A stretch of 64,000 bases of DNA, taken from assembly GCF_000092065.1 (NCBI RefSeq), contig NC_009361.1:719247-783246 (forward strand), in the 5' to 3' direction. The notes under the pieces are model-generated. The model saw only the letters and a list, made by a program, of their open reading frames with translations, searched no databases and was not told where the DNA came from. This DNA comes from Ostreococcus lucimarinus CCE9901. Its lineage: Eukaryota; Chlorophyta; Mamiellophyceae; Mamiellales; Bathycoccaceae. Shown one piece after another: positions 20,377 to 27,553 of this stretch. The translations under genes and the position numbers were made by a program. Each line of letters opens with the position of its first letter. Position 1 is the first letter of the stretch.

Positions 20377-20943
20377 TTAATCCATCAAGTATCCCGCGAT
20401 GAAGCACAAGAAGAAGAACGCCAGCGCACCGTAAATCAACTGCGACTTCTCGCCCTCTGTCATCGCGTTCGTCCCGAGCCCGTAGCCTTGGTTTTGCTCA
20501 AACCCCGCGACTTGCTTCCCGAGCGACTTGAACTTGACCTTCTCCGCCCCGCACGTCGGACAACGCCAGTCATCCGGCAAGTCCTTAAACTGCGTTCCCG
20601 CGCTCACGGGATAGAAATCGTCCCCAACTTTGGGCTTGTATTCGTACATGCAGCTCTGACACTGCCAGTCGCCCTGCCCGATGACGGCGAACTTTTCCAC
20701 CAAATCTGGGTTATCGCGGTTCAGCGCCCCCTTAGCCTCGCTCTGGTTCGCGAACATGTACTCATCGTCCTCTTCTCCCGCCTTCACCGCGACCGAGCGC
20801 GCCGCGCGCGCGTCCAGCGTCGCGCTTCGCGGCGCGATCGCGACCGCGCGCGCGAGGGATGACGTCGACGTGACTTTTCGCGCGTTCGCGGGCGCGAGAC
20901 GGGCGACTCGCGCGCAGCGCGCGCGCGCCATCGTGAGCGTCAT
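20377..20943 (-). CDS. Membrane-anchored rubredoxin, RBD1/RubA-like, plastid
   Basis: 188 aa. The transit peptide is about 50 residues. A rubredoxin fold with the two iron-binding knuckles CQSC (95, 98) and CPTC (128, 131), with PDDWRCPTCG typical of the family, is followed by a flexible linker and a C-terminal membrane helix IYGALAFFFLCFIAGYL. This arrangement is that of cyanobacterial RubA and algal/plant RBD1, thylakoid proteins needed for photosystem II assembly. A second ATG 12 nt downstream is possible. Ends 191 nt from the convergent PP2C. Confidence 0.88.
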   Translation of the reverse strand: MTLTMARARCARVARLAPANARKVTSTSSLARAVAIAPRSATLDARAARSVAVKAGEEDDEYMFANQSEAKGALNRDNPDLVEKFAVIGQGDWQCQSCMYEYKPKVGDDFYPVSAGTQFKDLPDDWRCPTCGAEKVKFKSLGKQVAGFEQNQGYGLGTNAMTEGEKSQLIYGALAFFFLCFIAGYLMD

Positions 20944-21224
20944 TACGTTTGTTTCGTTCGCGCGCGAGCGGGGCGACGCGCTCGGGCGTGCGCGACGGCG
21001 TTTGCGGCCGAGACGCGCGACGCGGGCGGTGTCGATGAAGCGGCGCGCGCGGCGCGCGATGACATTTCGTCACAGCGCGACGCGTCGAGCGGTCGCGACG
21101 CGACGCGCGTCGACGAGGCGCGAAAACGACGCGCGCGCGATCGATCGCGCGGGTTCGACGGGCGCGCGATCGCGTCGTGCGAAAGAAACGCGCGATCGCG
21201 CGCGGGGGGAGATAACCGAAAGCC

Positions 21225-21908
21225 ATGCCGGGACGGACGTGGACGCGCGGTGACGCGACGACGACGGCGAAGGAGGCGGTGAAAACGAAACCGGCGGTGA
21301 AATCATCGCCCGCGCAAACTAAAAAGCGTCAAGCCACGTGGTCGCGCGAGGATGGTGAGGCGAAAAGAGGTGGAAATGGGAAAGAGGGGACGCAAGCGCG
21401 TCTGCGCGCGAGCGCGGCGGCGTTCGAACCGGCGAGCGCCAAGGCGCAGCGCGAGGCGCTGGAGGCGAAGATGAAAGCGGTGGAGGCGGAGAAGGCTAAG
21501 TTAAAGGCGGCTTTAGAGGCGGCGGCGGCGAAGAAGGCTCAGGACGCGCGAGAGAAGAAGGAAAAGGAAGAAGCCGCCAAGGCGGACGCGGCGAGGCGCC
21601 AGCGCGCCGCCGGGAACCTACTGAGCGGGTTTCGCGGCGTTCGCAAGCAGTGCGAAGAGCGCGTGGACGAGATCGCGAAGCCGGTGGAAAATTTATCGCA
21701 AGAAGAGATCGAGCGGCGCGCCGTGCAGCGCGTGGTGCTCGCCGGGACGGATTGGCAAGTCTTAGACTTGCCGCCGGGCTCGCAAAAGAAGTGGGTGACG
21801 AAGAGCTATCGCGAGCTCGCGAAAATTCTACATCCCGACAAGTGCGCCGCGCCCGGGGCGAAGGAGGCGTTTCAAAAGCTCAACAAAGCGTACAAGGCGC
21901 TGTCGTAG
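21225..21908 (+). CDS. J-domain protein, auxilin-like C-terminal type
   Basis: 227 aa. The N-terminus is basic and disordered. A highly charged Ala/Lys/Glu coiled-coil spans about residues 70-125. A C-terminal J domain carries ELAKILHPDKC, with the HPD tripeptide at 203-205, and ends FQKLNKAYKAL exactly at the C-terminus. A J domain at the extreme C-terminus after a coiled coil is the arrangement of auxilins and related plant J proteins, which recruit Hsp70 to uncoat clathrin. No clathrin-box motif is obvious, so a general Hsp70 co-chaperone role is also possible. Confidence 0.8.
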   Translation: MPGRTWTRGDATTTAKEAVKTKPAVKSSPAQTKKRQATWSREDGEAKRGGNGKEGTQARLRASAAAFEPASAKAQREALEAKMKAVEAEKAKLKAALEAAAAKKAQDAREKKEKEEAAKADAARRQRAAGNLLSGFRGVRKQCEERVDEIAKPVENLSQEEIERRAVQRVVLAGTDWQVLDLPPGSQKKWVTKSYRELAKILHPDKCAAPGAKEAFQKLNKAYKALS

Positions 21909-22004
21909 CGCGTCGACGAATGACGACGACGTTGTATTATTAACATAGAATCTCCGCAACTGTCGCGTCGCCGAGCGCCACTTCACCGCGCGCGTCGATC
22001 ACCG

Positions 22005-22616
22005 ATGTCGTCGCGCGCGCGCTCGAGCGACGACGATTTAGCGTCGCGGTTCGACGCTTCCGTGCGCGTGCGCGACGGCGCGCACGGTGACGCGATAGAG
22101 CGCGCTTTCAGCGTGCCCAAAGACTTCAATCAAGAATTAGAAACAAAGTCCAACGTCGAGTTGCGCGCGCTCATGACGGACGACGACGCCTTCGACGCGC
22201 TCTTAGCGTCCACGACGTGCGTGCGCGAGAGCGTGGCGTTCGTGAAGGAGTTGAAGGCGGAGATATCGCGCGCGTGCGATGATAACGAGGCGTTGGCGGG
22301 TGAAGTCAGAGCGGCGCAGACGCAACGCGCGCTGTTAGAGTCCACGGATCTACGTCGCGCCGAAGAGGCGTACGAGCTCGCGCGCGAAAACGTGTCGACG
22401 AGACGCGCAAACTACCCCACGCTCGCGCTCGCGATCGATCGCGCGCGGGAACGGGCGAGATCTCTAGAGGAGTCGTGTCGCGCGAGCGCCGCCGCGTTGG
22501 CGTCGACGCGCGGTCGCGTCGATCGAGACGATCTCGACGATTTCGTCCGCGCCTACGTCGAGCAAAAGACGACACAGCATAGATTAGACCTCACAGCCGA
22601 TATCGCGCAGGAATAG
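22005..22616 (+). CDS. VPS37: VPS37-like ESCRT-I subunit (Mod_r domain)
   Basis: 203 aa. The Mod(r) domain is visible as FNQELETKSNVELRALMTDDDAFDALLAST followed by a long coiled coil. VPS37 pairs with VPS23 and VPS28 in ESCRT-I for sorting ubiquitinated cargo into multivesicular bodies. The acidic/Arg-rich first 30 residues are not conserved in the family. The length fits plant VPS37 (about 210-220 aa). The call rests on the core motif and coiled coil, so it is probable rather than certain. Confidence 0.72.
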   Translation: MSSRARSSDDDLASRFDASVRVRDGAHGDAIERAFSVPKDFNQELETKSNVELRALMTDDDAFDALLASTTCVRESVAFVKELKAEISRACDDNEALAGEVRAAQTQRALLESTDLRRAEEAYELARENVSTRRANYPTLALAIDRARERARSLEESCRASAAALASTRGRVDRDDLDDFVRAYVEQKTTQHRLDLTADIAQE

Positions 22617-22705
22617 CTCGCGGATGTAACCCGACGATCGACGCTTCGCGCTCGCGAATTGCCTGGCGCGCCGCACACGCCGCCGCTCCATCGCCACCGC
22701 GCGTC

Positions 22706-23647
22706 ATGTCGCTCGACTGTCGCGCCGGCGCGCCGAGCGCGACGATCGCGTCGCGCGCGGCCGCGCGCGCGAGCCTGTCGCGCGCGTCGCGCGCACCGCG
22801 AGGCCGATTCTCGTCGCCGCCGACGGATAAGCATCGTCCTTTTTCGACGCCGCACCGCGCGTCGCGTCGCGCGCGCGCGATCGCGAACGACGAGGACGTC
22901 GCCGGGAACCCTTTTGAGCAGAGCTCGTCCGCGGCGGGCGAACGCAGGGCGCTTTTCAACGACATCGCGCCCGTGTACGATCGATTGAACGATGGGTTGT
23001 CGCTCGGGCTGCATCGCGCGTGGAAGCGCGCGGCGGTGAAATGGATCGATTGCTCGCCGGGCATGGAGGCCCTGGACGTGTGCTGCGGGTCGGGGGACGT
23101 GGCTATTAAAATGTCGACGTTCGTGGGCGCGACGGGACGGGTGACGGGGTTGGATTTCGCGGCGAATCAATTAAAGTACGCGGCGGAGAAGGAGCGAGAT
23201 TTGCGCGCGGCGAGCGCGGACGCGAGCGCTCGCATGGGGAAGATTACGTGGATCGAGGGTGACGCGCTGAATTTGCCTTTTGACGATGAGTCGTTTGATT
23301 GCGCGACGATCGCTTACGGATTGAGGAACGTGAGCGATATTCCACGGGCGATGGGGGAGTTGAGACGAGTGTTGCGTCGAGGCGCCAAGCTCGCGGTTTT
23401 GGATTTCAACAACCCGGAGGATCCCACGACGGCGGCGGTGCAAGGATTTATGCTGGATAACGTCGTCGTCCCGATCGCAGATCTCAATGGCGTCGCCGCG
23501 GAGTATAGGTACTTGCGTCCGAGCATCGAACGCTTCCCGCGAGGGCGCGAGCAGGTGAATTTGGCGCGAGACGCGGGTTTCAGAGAGGCTAAGTTTTACG
23601 AACTCGCTCCGGGCGGTTTGATGGGGTGCTTGGTGTGCACGAAGTAG
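22706..23647 (+). CDS. MENG: Demethylphylloquinone/demethylmenaquinone methyltransferase (MenG/UbiE), plastid
   Basis: 313 aa. About 60 residues of Arg/Ser/Ala transit peptide precede a UbiE/MenG-type methyltransferase: FNDIAPVYDRLNDGLSLGLHRAWKR, SAM motif LDVCCGSGDVAIKM, GLDFAANQL, and the family signature IAYGLRNVSDIPRAMGELRRVLR. The product performs the last methylation in phylloquinone synthesis for photosystem I. It ends ELAPGGLMGCLVCTK, as in algal homologues. The 3' end lies 58 nt from the convergent dolichol kinase. Confidence 0.93.
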   Translation: MSLDCRAGAPSATIASRAAARASLSRASRAPRGRFSSPPTDKHRPFSTPHRASRRARAIANDEDVAGNPFEQSSSAAGERRALFNDIAPVYDRLNDGLSLGLHRAWKRAAVKWIDCSPGMEALDVCCGSGDVAIKMSTFVGATGRVTGLDFAANQLKYAAEKERDLRAASADASARMGKITWIEGDALNLPFDDESFDCATIAYGLRNVSDIPRAMGELRRVLRRGAKLAVLDFNNPEDPTTAAVQGFMLDNVVVPIADLNGVAAEYRYLRPSIERFPRGREQVNLARDAGFREAKFYELAPGGLMGCLVCTK

Positions 23648-23705
23648 TGGAATCTCGAGTACAGTAGAATGTTATTACGAGTATTATTGATTAGTCTACA
23701 ACATC

Positions 23706-25214
23706 TCACGGCGCGACGAGCGCGGCAAAATACAGAGGCAACACAAAATTGTCCGACACGCCCTCGACGGAGAGCTCAAAGAGCGCCGTGGCGACGCACG
23801 CGCCCGCGAGTTTCGACGCGGAAATATCGACGCCGACGTAGGACGCGGCGACGAAAGTACTCACTGCGAACGCAATCGCGCCTTCGAGCGTCTTGGACGA
23901 GCGCTCACCGAACACTTTGCGGCGTCCAATCGCGCCGCCGACGATGGAGGCGAAGCTGTCGCCGACGCCGAGCGTGAGCACGCCCGCCCACGGTACGAGA
24001 GATTTCGAGTCGCCGCTGAGCCACACCGGGACGGCGATGCCGAGGAGCAATGAAAAGTGATCCAAAATGATGAGCGACACCACGCCGTCGCCGACGAATT
24101 GCGCGAGAAGCACGCTGAGCTTCCAGCCGAAGAGCCCGTGGCCGTAGTAGGCGTCGAAGACGCGAGCGCACTCGACGCAGGCGAAGAGCGCGAAGGCGAC
24201 GGCAAAGGCGACGCGAATCAACTCACCGAGTCCGCTGTTCGGCATCAACGTTGGCGCGAACATGACGATGGCGAGGAAATGAAACGCCTTCCTGCGCATC
24301 GTGAGCGGCATCGCTCGCGCGTTGTACGCCACGCCGAGGGCGACGGCGAGACCCGTGCACCAGAGCTTCGTCAACGACGTCAAGGTCTCCATGTTCGTCT
24401 TCATCGTGTATCGCACCACACCGAGGATCATGTTACTCTTACCAGGATTACTCACGCGATAAAACCACTCGGGAACCGACAGCGCGAGGCTCAGAACGCC
24501 GAATTGCGTCGCCTTGCTCGCCGGCGTCGGCCAGCACACGAGCCGAGCGCTCGCGAGCAAAAGTCCGACGCCCGCGATCGCGAACGCGCCCGCCAACGCG
24601 CTCGACTCGGACGCGCGCGCTCTCGTCCCGACGTCGCGATAAATCCCCACGCACATCTCCATCACGCTCGCCGCACCGACGGACAGCAGCGTCGTCTCGC
24701 TCGGCGCCGCCGCCCCCGCGAGCCCCCACGCGCACGCGCGCGCGAACGCCACCATCACCGCATCCATCGCGAACGCCCCGCTCATCAAGCGCATGGCCAA
24801 CATCCACACCAAGGCACTTATAAACGTCTTCTTCTCGCTCGACGGCGTCCACGCGTCGACGTACGCGACGCTTCCCGCAGCGCTAAACGCCGTCGCCGTC
24901 GCTCGTCCCAGTCGCGTCCCCGCATTCGTCCCGGACACCGCACACAGCGCCCACACGGGCGCCATCGTCGCGTACGCGCTGAACGTGGACACTTCGGTCG
25001 ACGACGCGTCGCGCATCGTCCGTCGCATCGCGCCGAGCGCGGCGAATAGCATCAATCCGAGCGACATTGCGGCGTTCACAAAGTCGCCGCCATCCTTCAA
25101 TTCGACGCGTGACAGGTGCGCGTGCGCGACGATGAGCGTCGTGACGCCGACCACGATCGACGTGCACGACGCGTGTGCGTTTTGCGCGGCGTTCGCGCGC
25201 TTGGATGGGGGCAT
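23706..25214 (-). CDS. Dolichol kinase (polyprenol kinase family)
   Basis: 502 aa with many hydrophobic helices. The C-terminal third carries the kinase signature: MRRKAFHFLAIVMFAPTL, GVLTLGVGDSFASIVGGAIGR and KTLEGAIAFAVSTF. It also has a long multi-TM N-terminal region, as in dolichol kinase, rather than the short form of plastid phytol/farnesol kinases (about 250-300 aa). No transit peptide is visible, in line with the ER. It makes dolichyl phosphate, the lipid used by DPM1, which is also in this window (35.3-36.1 kb). The distinction from phytol kinase is by length and is inferred. Confidence 0.8.
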   Translation of the reverse strand: MPPSKRANAAQNAHASCTSIVVGVTTLIVAHAHLSRVELKDGGDFVNAAMSLGLMLFAALGAMRRTMRDASSTEVSTFSAYATMAPVWALCAVSGTNAGTRLGRATATAFSAAGSVAYVDAWTPSSEKKTFISALVWMLAMRLMSGAFAMDAVMVAFARACAWGLAGAAAPSETTLLSVGAASVMEMCVGIYRDVGTRARASESSALAGAFAIAGVGLLLASARLVCWPTPASKATQFGVLSLALSVPEWFYRVSNPGKSNMILGVVRYTMKTNMETLTSLTKLWCTGLAVALGVAYNARAMPLTMRRKAFHFLAIVMFAPTLMPNSGLGELIRVAFAVAFALFACVECARVFDAYYGHGLFGWKLSVLLAQFVGDGVVSLIILDHFSLLLGIAVPVWLSGDSKSLVPWAGVLTLGVGDSFASIVGGAIGRRKVFGERSSKTLEGAIAFAVSTFVAASYVGVDISASKLAGACVATALFELSVEGVSDNFVLPLYFAALVAP

Positions 25215-25292
25215 GATGGCGAGCGAGAGGCGCGCAGTGAAGGCGAGTCGGTTGGTTGGCGGAGGCGTCGTATTTCAAGGCGGCGGCGAGTA

Positions 25293-26270
25293 CTAGCGAT
25301 TCAATCGTAACGAAGCGTGGAACTTTCGAACAGCTTCATAGTGCGCTTTGCGGTAAAACATTCTGTGCTCTGCCCATAACGGCAGGAATTCGCGCATGGA
25401 GATCTCGCCGCTTCGATGGAACACGAGCGCGACTTCGACGACGAATCGCTCGTCGGCGTCTGGTAAAACGACTTCTTTCAGCGCCTTGGCGTAAGGAGCT
25501 GAGTCTGGACATCCATGAGTGCACGCGTACTTCAAACACTCCAAATGTCCATTCGAGGCGGCATTATAGCACGTCAACGTGTTCCAAGGACACCCTTGCT
25601 CGTGCGCGTACTTCAAACACTCCAAATGTCCTCTCTTGGCGGCAGATGAGCACGTATTCTCGTCCCAAGGACACCCGTTCTCGTGCGCATACTTCAACAT
25701 CTCCAAATGTCCATTACGGGCGGCTCCCGTGCACGTCCACCGGTCCCAATGATGCCCGTGTTCGCGCAAATACTTCAAACATTCCAAAAATCCAAACTCG
25801 GCGGCGGTTGTGCACGCGTGGTTGCTGAATTTGCACCCATGCTTGAGAAGATATTTCATGCATTCCGTACTACCGTGCTCAGCGCAGACGTACAGTATCT
25901 TCAAACTCGTCGCTTCAAATCTACACTTACCCCAGGGGCACTCACACTCGTGCAAAAACTTCAAACGCTCAATCGAATCGTTTTTCACAGCATCCTGGCA
26001 CGCGTTCGCGCTCCAACGCTTCCACGCCTCTTTCGACACCACATCGCGACAAAGTCCCATCACTTCGGCGTCTCGTCGATCCAACGCGATGTCCGGCCCT
26101 CGCTGATTAAACTCCGAATCCACACGCTTCAACGCGTTCCGCACCTTCGCTTTCGCCCCCGGCGCGCCGCGATCGCTCGTCATCAACTCGCGCATCTTTC
26201 CGTACAGTTTTGCATCTCGCTTGTCTCGGAGGTGCCGAGATTTTCGCGTCGCGTCGTCGCCGTCCTTCAT
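25293..26270 (-). CDS. Ankyrin-like 27-residue repeat protein
   Basis: 325 aa. The middle contains repeats of 27 residues of the form GHLECLKYAHEQGCPWNTLT, with conserved Cys and Trp. The pattern is common in ankyrin families of oomycetes, algae and giant viruses. At DNA level the block TTCAAACACTCCAAATGTCC recurs exactly every 81 nt (25531, 25612, and a near-copy at 25693), pointing to recent expansion or gene conversion. The N-terminal region is basic; the C-terminal 80 residues are not repeat. Function unknown, presumably protein binding. Confidence 0.75.
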   Translation of the reverse strand: MKDGDDATRKSRHLRDKRDAKLYGKMRELMTSDRGAPGAKAKVRNALKRVDSEFNQRGPDIALDRRDAEVMGLCRDVVSKEAWKRWSANACQDAVKNDSIERLKFLHECECPWGKCRFEATSLKILYVCAEHGSTECMKYLLKHGCKFSNHACTTAAEFGFLECLKYLREHGHHWDRWTCTGAARNGHLEMLKYAHENGCPWDENTCSSAAKRGHLECLKYAHEQGCPWNTLTCYNAASNGHLECLKYACTHGCPDSAPYAKALKEVVLPDADERFVVEVALVFHRSGEISMREFLPLWAEHRMFYRKAHYEAVRKFHASLRLNR

Positions 26271-26390
26271 CGCGCCGTGCGCGTCCGCGCGTCCGCGCGC
26301 GTCGCGACGGCGTGCGTTCGCGTCGCGCGCGTCGTCGTCGTTCGCGCGCCGCGGACTCGTTCCGTCGCGTCGCGTCGCGTCGCGGAATGC

Positions 26391-26425
26391 CGTCTCGTCT
26401 CGTCTCGTCTCGTCTCGTCTCGTCT
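26391..26425. repeat. (CGTCT)7 microsatellite
   Basis: Seven tandem CGTCT units in the gap between the ankyrin-like gene and the small ORF at 26493. The preceding ~15 nt also shows CGTCG units. No coding role assigned. Confidence 0.9.
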
Positions 26426-26492
26426 CTCGGTCGCGCGCGCACCGGCGAAACGACGTTCACACTTCCCGGCGCACCGGCGCGCGCCGGCGACG

Positions 26493-26792
26493 ATGGACCT
26501 CGCGCGCGCGCGCGCGAGCGCGTACGAACGGTTACGATCGGTCGGGGCGTTTCGCGGCGACGACGCGACGCGTCGGGCGACGCGGGACGCGGACGACGCG
26601 ATCGAGTGGATTCAAAAGTCATTCAGACAGCTCGAGACTTTGAGCGACGACGACGAGGAGGAGGAGGAAGACGATGGACGCGCGGTGCGTCGCGCGTCGA
26701 ACGCGTCGCGCGTCGCGCGGTTCGCGTTGGTGTTTTGGTACGAGAGCGTGCGCGTGCGAAAGGGAGCGCGCGCGAGGACGCGCGAGGGGTGA
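26493..26792 (+). CDS. Short ORF, hypothetical (uncertain)
   Basis: 99 aa from an ATG in the 614-nt space between the ankyrin-like gene and the Gly-rich protein gene. It has an acidic stretch (DDDEEEEEDD) and a short hydrophobic patch ARFALVFWYES. A GTGCGCG that could be a donor follows at about 26748, and the frame reopens after the stop. It may be a small gene, a first exon, or chance in GC-rich DNA. No family recognised. Confidence 0.3.
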   Translation: MDLARARASAYERLRSVGAFRGDDATRRATRDADDAIEWIQKSFRQLETLSDDDEEEEEDDGRAVRRASNASRVARFALVFWYESVRVRKGARARTREG

Positions 26793-26884
26793 CGTCGGGA
26801 CGCCTTCGGGACGACAAACGTCGAGGACGAGGACGCGCTCGCGTCAGTGCGCGACGACTCGCGATTTTCGTCGAGCGGGCTTCG

Positions 26885-27403
26885 ATGATCGTTGATGTGC
26901 CTCGCGACGCGCGCGCGAAGACGCGCGCGTGGGCGGTGGTGATCGTCGCGTTCGTCTTCGCGTCGAGCGCGGCGGCGGGCGTTCGCGCGTCCGAGAGCGG
27001 CGTCGGCGGCGCGCCTTCGGCGCGACGGAGTCTCGTCGACGTCACGGGGGCCGCGTTCTTCGACGTGTTCGGCTTCGAGCTCAGCGCGAGCGCGGCGTTC
27101 GATCCGATTTGCGAGTTTCTGAATCCGTTCCTGCATCCAGACTATCGGTTATCGGCGTGCGCCGAAGAGCAAGCCGCCGCGGCGGAATACGAGGACGAAT
27201 ACGAGGCGTACGGCGAAGGACGCGATCGCATCGTGATGGATCCAGAGGGCACGTTCGTGAATGGGGTCACCGGGAACGTCGCCGGCGGTATCGGCGGCGG
27301 CGGTATCGGCGGCGTCGCGGGCGGATCCGCGGGCTTCATCGGCGGAGGTCTCGGCGGCGTCGGCGGCGGCGTCGGCGCCGGACCGATCGGACGCCGACTT
27401 TAG
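26885..27403 (+). CDS. Secreted or membrane-anchored Gly-rich protein, unknown function
   Basis: 172 aa. A clear hydrophobic signal segment (WAVVIVAFVFASSAAAGV) lies near the N-terminus with an Ala-x-Ala-like cleavage region. A central hydrophobic/acidic part (VTGAAFFDVFGFELSASAAFDPICEF) contains two Cys, followed by a Gly/Ile/Val repeat tail of the type GGGIGGVAGGSAGFIGGGLG and ending PIGRRL. No family recognised. The tail could form a structural wall or scale-like secreted component, but that is speculation. The start is the ATG giving the signal segment; the frame is open upstream. Confidence 0.6.
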   Translation: MIVDVPRDARAKTRAWAVVIVAFVFASSAAAGVRASESGVGGAPSARRSLVDVTGAAFFDVFGFELSASAAFDPICEFLNPFLHPDYRLSACAEEQAAAAEYEDEYEAYGEGRDRIVMDPEGTFVNGVTGNVAGGIGGGGIGGVAGGSAGFIGGGLGGVGGGVGAGPIGRRL

Positions 27404-27553
27404 GACGGCGCGCGAAAAATTGTAAAACAGTGATTCTTTGTGTCATCAGCGCCGCGAACTTCGCCAAACGAAAATGTTAATCAGTTATTACACGAATGAA
27501 TGTTGAGCTAAAAGCGAAGACGCAAGCGCGGGTGAAGCGGAAAAGGAAGTCTT

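Noticed and set aside
26748-26884. Selenoprotein reading through the TGA at 26790, or splicing into the Gly-rich gene
   Set aside because: A GTGCGCG donor exists, but no ACTGACGA/acceptor pair and no SECIS-like element seen; too weak.
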